Shown piece by piece: positions 56,771 to 64,000 of a DNA stretch of 64,000 nt; within the stretch, counting starts at the first letter, position 1, and every line of letters starts with the position of its first letter. The position numbers were made by a program, and so were the translations under genes. The notes under the pieces are model-generated. The model searched no databases and had not been told where the DNA came from. It worked only from the letters and a program-made list of their open reading frames with translations. This stretch comes from Streptantibioticus cattleyicolor NRRL 8057 = DSM 46488 (GTDB lineage Bacteria; Actinomycetota; Actinomycetes; Streptomycetales; Streptomycetaceae), in the NCBI RefSeq assembly GCF_000240165.1, contig NC_017586.1:3472001-3536000 (forward strand). Direction: 5' to 3'.

Positions 56771-57418
56771 GTGGCCTGTGATCTGTGGCTGGTGCCGTTG
56801 GTGGATGTGCTCTGCCACAGTCCCGACAACCCGTTCGCCGAGGAGATCGCGGCGTACGACAAGGCGCTGGGCGCGGCGGGGTTGCCGCCGGTGCCGGTGC
56901 ACGGCTACATGCCGGGGCTGACCGGGGACGTCGCGCCGGTCGCCGGGTTCGACTACGACGCGCTGCACTTCCTGCGCCGGGCCTACATGCTGCTGCTGTG
57001 CGGTCTGGAGGTGACGCCGGTGGGTGAACTCGGCGGAGACTACGAGCAGTTGCTGGAGATGTTCGAGACGGCCGCCCGGCAGTCGCACCTGGTGTGGCAC
57101 TACGACCACGCCGGCGCCTACCTGCCGCTGGACTTCCCGGCGCCGCTGGCCGACGACGAACTCCTCGCCGGGGGCGGCCCGTTGGGCTCCAGCCACGGAC
57201 TGCTGCGCGAACTGCAGGCGGTGGCCCCGGCGATCGGCATCGACCCGGCCAACCCGCCGGCCCCGCCCGCCCCGCCGGACCGGCCCACCGAGCTGGACGA
57301 GCCGGCCCGCACCCCGTACGACGGCAGCCCGTTCGCCCGGGAGCGGCACGTGTGGCTGGGGCTGCACCGGGCGGCCACCCGGAGCCTGGCCCAGGGCTCG
57401 ATGATCATGTTCAGCTGA
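56771..57418 (+). CDS. Conserved hypothetical protein
   Basis: The protein has 215 residues from GTG 56771. It begins MACDLWLVPLVDVLCHSPDNPFAEEIAAYD and contains DYDALHFLRRAYMLLLCGLEV and SHLVWHYDHAGAYLPLDFPAPL; two thirds look like a compact alpha/beta domain and the C-terminus is Pro-rich. I recall similar Streptomyces proteins without function. It is convergent with the SLATT-type gene, 21 bases apart. Confidence 0.7.
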   Translation: MACDLWLVPLVDVLCHSPDNPFAEEIAAYDKALGAAGLPPVPVHGYMPGLTGDVAPVAGFDYDALHFLRRAYMLLLCGLEVTPVGELGGDYEQLLEMFETAARQSHLVWHYDHAGAYLPLDFPAPLADDELLAGGGPLGSSHGLLRELQAVAPAIGIDPANPPAPPAPPDRPTELDEPARTPYDGSPFARERHVWLGLHRAATRSLAQGSMIMFS

Positions 57419-57439
57419 CCGGCGCCGGCGGTCCGCCGG

Positions 57440-58288
57440 TCAGCGCGGCGGGCCCTCCGGGGGGCGCTGCCGCGGCATGCTGGGCCGGCCGCCGGGCGGC
57501 AGCGGGAACCGGCTGGGCCCCGAGCCCTCCGGCCGCCGGGCCCAGCCGGTCAGCGACTGGGTGTACAGCGGCCCGCTGCCGGCCCCGAACTCCACCAACC
57601 ACTCCGCGGTCTCGCCGCGCACCAGGTCCGAGACGTCCTCGCAGAACCGCCGCAGCACCGCCAGGCAGCGCTCGGCCGCCTCGCTCGCGGTGCCCTCGGT
57701 GGGCCCCAGCACCTCCCGTACGCTCTCCGACGCCCAGTCGAAGCGCAGCGCCTCCAGCCGCCGCTGCACGGCCTGCGCGGTCGCCACGTCCCGCATCCAG
57801 CCCGACGAGAGGCCGAACCAGCGGTCCACGCCGACGCAGACCACGGCCGCCAGCAGCCCGAGGTAGCCCCAGCCGGCCAGCGCCCCGGGCACGTCGGTCA
57901 GGCGCAGCGCGGGCAGAGCCACCCCGCCGGCCGCGCCGAGCACCGCCCCGCCGCGCAGCACCCGCGCCCAGCGCCGTTTCCACACCCGGTCGGCCAGGTA
58001 CCAGTCGGCGGTGCGCACCGCGGTGCCCTCGGCCCAGCGGTACAGCTCGTCCAGGCGCACCGCGGGGTCGCCCCAGTCGCCCACCGGGAACGGCGCGGTG
58101 CGCAGGTCCTCCCGGCGCTCCCGGTGCGGCCGGGGCGGACGTCCGCGGCGGTAGAGACCGCCGGCGCGGCCCGGCACCGGGCGGCCGAACCACGCCGGCA
58201 CCCCCGGACGGCCCAAGGCCCCCGGGACGTGCCCTGGCGGGCTCTCCTCCCGAGGCGCCCCCTCGGGGTGCTTGTCCGGTTGGCTCAC
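57440..58288 (-). CDS. SLATT-type 2TM protein
   Basis: The protein has 282 residues from GTG 58288, with GAGAGGAAG 9 nt upstream. After a Pro/Arg-rich N-terminus, the region from about residue 85 (DELYRWAEGTAVRTADWYLADRVWKRRWARVLRG) contains two TM helices and a helical tail (QRRLEALRFDWASESVREVL, RCLAVLRRFCEDVSDLVRGETAEWLVEFG). This is the SLATT pattern, the predicted pore-forming effector associated with SMODS/SLOG nucleotide-sensing defence proteins. No such sensor gene is nearby. Confidence 0.72.
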   Translation of the reverse strand: MSQPDKHPEGAPREESPPGHVPGALGRPGVPAWFGRPVPGRAGGLYRRGRPPRPHRERREDLRTAPFPVGDWGDPAVRLDELYRWAEGTAVRTADWYLADRVWKRRWARVLRGGAVLGAAGGVALPALRLTDVPGALAGWGYLGLLAAVVCVGVDRWFGLSSGWMRDVATAQAVQRRLEALRFDWASESVREVLGPTEGTASEAAERCLAVLRRFCEDVSDLVRGETAEWLVEFGAGSGPLYTQSLTGWARRPEGSGPSRFPLPPGGRPSMPRQRPPEGPPR

Positions 58289-58563
58289 CCGCGCACTTCC
58301 TCTCCCACCCGTCGCCACCGCCGAAGGCGCCCCGCGGCCGCTGCCGGAGCGCGCCGCCGGGCCCACCCCCGTGGGTTCGAAGCCCACTTCTTACCGCCGA
58401 ACGGCTGACCCCCGCGGACCCGATCCGGGCCAAACCCGCTGAATGTGCCCCGTCAGCGGCCTGACCCCGGGCCCGCGGGCCACTCGAAAGAGTGACCCGA
58501 GTGGCCGCCGGGGGTCACCTGGCCCGGCGGGGGCGGCGGGAGCGGGCCGTAGGCTAGGTTCCC

Positions 58564-59838
58564 GTGAAGGTCCTCGTTATCGGCGGTGGCGCCCGCGAAC
58601 ACGCCCTGTGCCGCTCCCTGTCCCTCGACCCCGACGTCACCGCGCTGCACTGCGCCCCCGGCAACGCCGGGATCGGCGAGGTCGCCGAGTTGCATCCGGT
58701 GGAGATCCTGGACGGCGCCGCCGTCGCCGACCTGGCCGTCCGGCTCGGCGCCGACCTGGTCGTCGTCGGCCCGGAGGCCCCCCTGGTGGCCGGCGTCGCC
58801 GACGCGGTACGGGACCGGGGCATCGCCTGCTTCGGCCCGTCGGCGCGGGCGGCGCAGCTGGAGGGGTCCAAGGCGTTCGCCAAGGACGTGATGGCGGCGG
58901 CCGGGGTGCCGACCGCCCGCGCCTACGTGTGCGCCACCCCCGAGGAGGTCGACGCGGCGCTCGACGCGTTCGGCCCGCCGTACGTGGTCAAGGACGACGG
59001 CCTGGCGGCCGGCAAGGGCGTGGTGGTGACCGAGGACCTGGCCGCCGCCCGGGCCCACGCGCTCGCCTGCGACCAGGTGGTGATCGAGGAGTACCTGGAC
59101 GGCCCCGAGGTCTCGCTCTTCGCGGTGACCGACGGCGAGACCGTGGTGCCGCTCCAGCCCGCCCAGGACTTCAAGCGGGCGCTCGACGACGACCAGGGCC
59201 CCAACACCGGTGGCATGGGCGCCTACTCGCCGCTGCCGTGGGCCGGCCCGGCGCTCGTCGAGGAGGTCACCGCCACCGTCCTGCAGCCCACCGTGGACGA
59301 GCTGCGGCGGCGCGGCACGCCCTTCGCCGGGCTGCTCTACGCGGGGCTGGCGATCACCTCGCGCGGGGTGCGGGTGATCGAGTTCAACGCGCGCTTCGGC
59401 GACCCGGAGACCCAGGTGGTGCTGGCCCGGCTGAAGACCCCGCTGGCCGGGGTGCTGGCGGCGGCGGCCACCGGACGCCTGGCGGAGCTGCCGCCGCTGC
59501 GGTGGCGTGACGAGGCCGCGGTGACCGTGGTGATCGCCGCGCACAACTACCCCGGCGCCCCGCGCACCGGCGACCCGATCGAGGGACTGGCGGACGTGGC
59601 GGCCGGCCCCGACCACACCTACGTCCTGCACGCGGGCACCCGGACGGACGAGGACGGGCGGGTGGTGAGCGCCGGAGGCCGGGTGCTCTCCGTAACGGCG
59701 CACGGTCAGGATTTGGCCATTGCTCGGGAGCGGGCGTACACCGGGGTTGGCCGGATCCGGCTGGCCGGCTCCCACCACCGCGGCGACATCGCCCGCAAGG
59801 CCGCCGAGGACGCGCAGACCCCGGCCGACGCCCGCTGA
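58564..59838 (+). CDS. purD: Phosphoribosylamine-glycine ligase
   Basis: The protein has 424 residues from GTG 58564; TAGGCT at 58550-58555, 8 nt ahead, shows a leaderless start. The ATP-grasp enzyme shows [53 protein letters not shown] and [15 protein letters not shown]. It joins glycine to phosphoribosylamine in purine synthesis. purC lies about 4 kb downstream. Confidence 0.97.
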   Translation: MKVLVIGGGAREHALCRSLSLDPDVTALHCAPGNAGIGEVAELHPVEILDGAAVADLAVRLGADLVVVGPEAPLVAGVADAVRDRGIACFGPSARAAQLEGSKAFAKDVMAAAGVPTARAYVCATPEEVDAALDAFGPPYVVKDDGLAAGKGVVVTEDLAAARAHALACDQVVIEEYLDGPEVSLFAVTDGETVVPLQPAQDFKRALDDDQGPNTGGMGAYSPLPWAGPALVEEVTATVLQPTVDELRRRGTPFAGLLYAGLAITSRGVRVIEFNARFGDPETQVVLARLKTPLAGVLAAAATGRLAELPPLRWRDEAAVTVVIAAHNYPGAPRTGDPIEGLADVAAGPDHTYVLHAGTRTDEDGRVVSAGGRVLSVTAHGQDLAIARERAYTGVGRIRLAGSHHRGDIARKAAEDAQTPADAR

Positions 59839-60133
59839 CCCCTCGAACACCCTCGAACAACCGGTATCGAACGGTGGAAACCGGGCGGGAGCCGGGCACC
59901 CCGCCCAGCGCCCGTCCGGCGCCGTGCGTTGCCCAAAGCCATTCCATCGAGTGACCGCTTGGCCATACGGCTGACGCGGCACCCCGGCCCAACTATGGTG
60001 CGGCGCAAGCGGACTGCGGCCGGCGCCGCGCCATTGGGGCAACTGGCCGTACGGACATTGCGATGTCGGTGGCGGGTGCCAGAGTGGGGGGACGGGACAC
60101 CGCCGTCGGCCGGTGTCCGCCGTCGTCTCAGGT

Positions 60134-61927
60134 ATGGGGGTGAACAGCTCGGTGGCCGGTGCAGACGCAGCTCGTTCCCGCGCCCTCGCGGTGCTCCGCA
60201 TCCGCGGTGCCGCGCTGGCGGTCGCCCTCCTGCCCGCCGCGGTCGCCGTCGTGCTGCTGGTCGCCGGTGCCACCGGGCGGATCGGCGGTGACGGCTGGGA
60301 CGCGGTGCGGTGGGCCGTGGTGGCCGGCGCGCTGGCGGTCCTGGTGCTCGCCTTCGGGGTGGCCGCCGTCATCGTCCGCGCCCGCCCGGCCGTCAGCCCC
60401 ACCGTCGAGGTCACCGAGGAGGCCGCGCCCGAGCTCTACCGCATGGTGCGCGACCTGGCCGGACGCCTGGAGGTGCCGGCCCCCTCGGCCATAGCGCTCA
60501 CCCCCGACTGCGACAGCTGGCTGGAGGACCGCAGCCACCGCAGCCGCCGCCGGCCCCCGCGTCCGGACGGCGGCGCCCGCGCCCCGCGCCCGCACCGCCG
60601 CGTCCCCGACGCCCCGGTGCTCGTCATCGGCTCGCCCTTCATGTGGTGGATGCGCGTCGCCGAGCTGCGCGCCCTGCTCGCCCCCGTGGTGGCCGGCACC
60701 GGACCCGCCGCCGACCCCGACATAGCCGCCGCCCGCCGGTTCCTGCGCGGGCTGGACGCGGCCGTGGCGGTGGCCGCCTCCGGCCGCCGGACGGGCCCCG
60801 GGCACGGCGGGCCGCGGCTGCGTGGCCTCGCCCGCCTGGCGCGCCGTCCGGCGCTCGCGTTCGTCGGCTGGGTGGCCCGGCTGCTGCTGCGCCGCTGCCG
60901 CGGCCACGCCGCCGAGATGGAGCGCGCGGTGGCCGCCGCCGCCTCGGAGCGGGCCCAGGCGGTCGACTACGGGCTGCGGATCGTCGCCCAGGAGCAGGTC
61001 GGGCTGGCCTACGCGGGCTGGGACCGGCTGCTGACCCGGGTGGCGCTGCCCGCCTGGCGGATGGGGCGCTGGCCCTCCCAGCTGGACGCCGGCGTGGTGG
61101 CCGCGCTCACCGAGCTGTCCCGGCGCGACCGGCTCGCCGAGGGGTTCGAGACCCGGCTCGGCGAGCGCCCCGCGTGCGACCTGCTGGAGGAGCCCGGCGC
61201 CATCGACGCAGCCGCCTCGCTGCTGGCCGCCCGGCTCTTCCACGGCGGCCCGAACCGCCCCGGCCGCCCCTGGTCACCGGTGGCCTGGGAGTCCTACCCC
61301 GAGCAGGTCGTCGACCGCATCTGGCGCAGCGACGCCGCCCGGCTCCACCGGGTGCTCGACGAGCTGGCCCCGGTGCCCGACGGCGGTCCGGCCGAGACGG
61401 CGGGCGGCCCCGGCCCGGCCAAGGCGACCCTGGCCCGGGTGCTCGACCGGCTCGCCCAGGGCGGCAGTGACGAACTCGCCGCGCGGATCAGCGCCCACCA
61501 GGAACGCGAGGTCCACGACGGCCCCGGCGACCCGGCCGGAGATCCGCTCGGCGCCGCCCCCGCCGAGTCCGCCGCGGGCCCCGCCGACCCCGTTCCGCTG
61601 CCGGTGCCCACCTCCATACCCGCCGGGCCGGTGGGCCCCGAGGGCGATCCGCCCACCCCGGTCTACCAGTTGCTGCCGCCGCGCACCGGGCGGGAGCTGC
61701 TCACCGACCACGTCACCGCGATGGTGTGCTGCGCCGCCGTGGACACCGCCGGCGCCGCCCCCGGCCTCGACTGGCTGGACGGGCCGACGCTGCTGGTCGG
61801 CGGGGTCCGCAAGGCCGATCTGGCCTGGCCGGTGCTGCGCCTGGTGGAGAACGGCGACCCGGGGCCGCTGCGCGCCTGGCTGGCCACGGTGGGGGTGCGA
61901 CTGGAGACACCGGTGCGCCTGGCGTGA
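60134..61927 (+). CDS. Membrane protein resembling a zinc-less M48 peptidase
   Basis: The protein has 597 residues from ATG 60134; the codon at 60113 is an alternative. Two N-terminal TM helices (about 17-45 and 55-80) are followed by a domain with M48-like order (ELYRMVRDLAGRLEVPAPSAIALTPD, APVLVIGSPFMWWMRVAELRALLAPVVAGTG). The position of the expected HELGH reads APVVAG, so zinc binding is lost. A later helix (AEMERAVAAAASERAQAVDYG) corresponds to the usual ELAAD region. The C-terminal 200 residues are unassigned. It lies between purD and a DMF-beta-like gene, an order shared with other Streptomyces. Confidence 0.65.
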   Translation: MGVNSSVAGADAARSRALAVLRIRGAALAVALLPAAVAVVLLVAGATGRIGGDGWDAVRWAVVAGALAVLVLAFGVAAVIVRARPAVSPTVEVTEEAAPELYRMVRDLAGRLEVPAPSAIALTPDCDSWLEDRSHRSRRRPPRPDGGARAPRPHRRVPDAPVLVIGSPFMWWMRVAELRALLAPVVAGTGPAADPDIAAARRFLRGLDAAVAVAASGRRTGPGHGGPRLRGLARLARRPALAFVGWVARLLLRRCRGHAAEMERAVAAAASERAQAVDYGLRIVAQEQVGLAYAGWDRLLTRVALPAWRMGRWPSQLDAGVVAALTELSRRDRLAEGFETRLGERPACDLLEEPGAIDAAASLLAARLFHGGPNRPGRPWSPVAWESYPEQVVDRIWRSDAARLHRVLDELAPVPDGGPAETAGGPGPAKATLARVLDRLAQGGSDELAARISAHQEREVHDGPGDPAGDPLGAAPAESAAGPADPVPLPVPTSIPAGPVGPEGDPPTPVYQLLPPRTGRELLTDHVTAMVCCAAVDTAGAAPGLDWLDGPTLLVGGVRKADLAWPVLRLVENGDPGPLRAWLATVGVRLETPVRLA

Positions 61928-62158
61928 GGGGCGCGCGCCCGGGCGCACCCCGGTGCCCCCGCCGGGCCACCCGTCCCACCGCATGTTTTCGTACCGGTCA
62001 CCGATGACCGGATACGCATCATCCGGAGGGATTCTGTTCCGAAAAATAGCCACTAAGGGTGACGGTGACAGCGCAATGTGTGATGTCCTGGAAATGCACC
62101 GGCGCCCACCGAAGCGACCGTCGGACGACCACGCGCCGAGGGCGGGGGAGGGATACTC

Positions 62159-63709
62159 GTGGGAACGGACCAGATCCGCCGCTGGGACTCCGGCGCACTC
62201 GCACACGCCGTGACCGACCCCTTCGGCCAGGGCCCGCTGCCCTGGCTGCGCGGACGCGAACAGTACCTGGACGACGGCCAGTTGCTGCCCTGGTACGCCG
62301 GACGTTCCCTGCCCGACGACGGCGCCGACCGGCTGCCGGGCCAGCGCGCCGGACGCCGCCGCCGCTCCACCGGGCTGCGCAACGCCGACGACGTGGGCCT
62401 GCAGATCAAGGGGTTCACCTCCGGCGGCTCGGTGACCCCGGGCGGCTCGGTCGACTTCCACGTCACCGTCGACCCGCCGCAGGACTTCGTGGTCGACATC
62501 TACCGGATCGGCCACTACGGCGGCGACGGCGCCAACTACATCACCAGCAGCCCGCGGCTCTCCGGCGTCGTCCAGTCCGGGCCGCTCACCGCCGGCCGCA
62601 CCGTCTCCTGCCACCACTGGTGGCTCTCCTGGCGCCTCCAGGTCCCCTCCTACTGGAGCACCGGCGCCTACGTGGCCGTCCTCACCACCCCCGACGGCTA
62701 CCGCAGCCACATCCCGTTCACCGTGCGCGACCTGCCTCCCGACCCGCCCCGCGACCCGGCCGTGCGGCAGCCCCCCGACTACGAGGCCGACCTGCTGCTC
62801 CTGCTGCCCGACGTCACCTGGCAGGCGTACAACCTCTACCCCGAGGACGGGCGCACCGGTGCCAGCCTCTACCACGCCTGGGACGAGGAGGGGCGGCTGC
62901 TCGGCGAGGAGGCCGCCGCGGTCACCGTCTGCTACGACCGCCCGTACGCCGGCGCCGGGCTGCCGCTCCACGTCGGCCACGCCTACGACTTCATCCGCTG
63001 GGCCGAACGCTACGGCTACGACCTGGCCTACGCCGACGCCCGCGACCTGCACGCCGGACGCGTCGACCCCACCCGCTACCGGGGCCTGGTCTTCCCCGGC
63101 CACGACGAGTACTGGTCGGTGCCGATGCGCCGGGCCGTCGAGCGCGCCCGGGACCATGGCACCTCGCTGGTCTTCCTCTCCGCCAACACCATGTACTGGC
63201 AGGTCGAGTTGAGCCCCTCCGCCAGCGGCGCCCCGGACCGGCTGCTCACCTGCCGCAAGCGCCGCAGCGACGCCCGCGGGCGCACCGCGCTCTGGCGTGA
63301 CATGGGCGAGCCGGAGCAGCTGGTGCTCGGCGTGCAGTACGCGGGCCGGGTCCCCGAGCCCTCCCCGCTGGTCGTCCGCAACGCCGACCACTGGCTGTGG
63401 GAGGCCAGCGGGGCCGGCGAGGGCGACGAGCTGCCCGGCCTGGTGGCGGGCGAGGCGGACCGTTACTTCCCGCGCACCGCGCTGCCGGCGTACACCGCGC
63501 GAAGACTCCTCGCCCACTCGCCCTACCTGGACTCCACCGGCGTCCGCCAGCACCAGGAGACCTCGCTGTACCGGGCGCCCAGCGGCGCGTACGTCTTCGC
63601 CTCCGGCACCTTCGCCTGGTCGCCGGCGCTCGACCGGCCCGGCCACGTCGACCCCCGGATCCAGCGGGCCACAGCCAATCTGCTGGACCGTATCTGCAAG
63701 CGCGACTGA
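62159..63709 (+). CDS. N,N-dimethylformamidase beta-subunit-like protein
   Basis: The protein has 516 residues from GTG 62159, with GGGGGAGGG 7 nt upstream. A beta domain ([37 protein letters not shown]) is followed by the DMF-beta core ([42 protein letters not shown] as [25 protein letters not shown]) that in dimethylformamidase holds the iron site. Proteins of this sort occur widely in Streptomyces between purD and purC; the substrate is unknown. Confidence 0.8.
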   Translation: MGTDQIRRWDSGALAHAVTDPFGQGPLPWLRGREQYLDDGQLLPWYAGRSLPDDGADRLPGQRAGRRRRSTGLRNADDVGLQIKGFTSGGSVTPGGSVDFHVTVDPPQDFVVDIYRIGHYGGDGANYITSSPRLSGVVQSGPLTAGRTVSCHHWWLSWRLQVPSYWSTGAYVAVLTTPDGYRSHIPFTVRDLPPDPPRDPAVRQPPDYEADLLLLLPDVTWQAYNLYPEDGRTGASLYHAWDEEGRLLGEEAAAVTVCYDRPYAGAGLPLHVGHAYDFIRWAERYGYDLAYADARDLHAGRVDPTRYRGLVFPGHDEYWSVPMRRAVERARDHGTSLVFLSANTMYWQVELSPSASGAPDRLLTCRKRRSDARGRTALWRDMGEPEQLVLGVQYAGRVPEPSPLVVRNADHWLWEASGAGEGDELPGLVAGEADRYFPRTALPAYTARRLLAHSPYLDSTGVRQHQETSLYRAPSGAYVFASGTFAWSPALDRPGHVDPRIQRATANLLDRICKRD

Positions 63710-63780
63710 CCCCGCCGCACGCGGCCGGTGCGGCCATCGGGGAGAATCGGGGCAGCTGGGTCAACCTACGTGGAGGAAGC

Positions 63781-64000
63781 GTGTCCGGATTCGTGGAAAA
63801 GCCCGAGCCGGTGTCGGTGCCGGGTCTGGTGCATCTGCACACCGGCAAGGTGCGCGAGCTGTACCGGGACGGGCAGGGCCGCCTGGTGATGGTGGCCAGC
63901 GACCGGATGTCCGCCTTCGACTGGGTGCTGCCCACCGTCATCCCGGACAAGGGGCGCATCCTCACCCAGCTGTCGCTGTGGTGGTTCGAGCAACTCGCCG
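63781..64000 (+). CDS. purC: SAICAR synthetase, truncated by the window end
   Basis: Only the first 73 codons are visible, starting at GTG 63781 with GGAGGAA 3-9 nt upstream. [28 protein letters not shown] and [12 protein letters not shown] are the N-terminal ATP-binding signatures of PurC. It makes SAICAR from CAIR and aspartate. Confidence 0.93.
   Translation, partial: MSGFVEKPEPVSVPGLVHLHTGKVRELYRDGQGRLVMVASDRMSAFDWVLPTVIPDKGRILTQLSLWWFEQLA

Noticed and set aside
58365-58390. T-arm-like sequence GTGGG-TTCGAAG-CCCAC suggesting a tRNA gene.
   Set aside because: No matching acceptor, D or anticodon arms could be found on either side.

Overview
The window is about 72% G+C by eye, with strong third-position G/C bias, many GTG starts and many -10-box-to-start spacings of 6-8 nt typical of leaderless genes. 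Gene order and families (dnaK-grpE-dnaJ-hspR with HAIR operators, clpB, pyrE-fba with a parS site between them, kynA-kynU-kynB, purA, purD...purC, TTA codon use, SCO5918-like cold-shock module) point to a Streptomyces chromosome, fairly near oriC. The species cannot be named from the sequence.

Region 1 (1-20.6 kb) is mixed and partly accessory. It holds a small TTA-containing gene; a 278-bp direct repeat (1248-1525 and 3822-4099, 2 mismatches) that brackets a 2.3-kb cassette of an XRE/TPR regulator, an RsbW-like ATPase and a small protein; an NAD-dependent epimerase-like gene overlapping a single-protein KS-ACP-alpha-oxoamine synthase (5690-9139), the most likely source of an unknown metabolite; an XRE / ImmA-IrrE metallopeptidase / seven-TM membrane protein module with repeated palindromic operators; TetR and MerR regulators; a gas-vesicle-like protein; a cold-shock set (SCO5918-like, DEAD-box helicase, CspA); a phosphotransferase; and a second XRE/TPR regulator beside a primase-polymerase-like gene, two small genes and a NUDIX hydrolase. 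A tRNA-Gly(CCC) gene (20680-20750) sits at the border.

Region 2 (20.7-50 kb) is conserved core: dcd, a phosphoribosyltransferase, a Yip1 protein, an EtfD-like membrane Fe-S oxidoreductase, the DnaK chaperone operon and ClpB (both with HspR operators), an esterase, a flavin-reductase-fold protein, YbjN and GT-C proteins, an aminotransferase, pyrE, parS, fba, a complete tryptophan-to-anthranilate operon, and an ABC exporter divergent from a GbsR/MarR-type regulator.

Region 3 (50-64 kb) is purine metabolism and signalling: purA, a transmembrane Ser/Thr kinase, a class III aminotransferase with a GntR regulator, an orphan SLATT-type protein, purD, a protein that looks like a zinc-less M48 peptidase, a dimethylformamidase beta-like protein, and the start of purC. 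Many convergent pairs are separated by strong GC-rich hairpins that look like bidirectional terminators.
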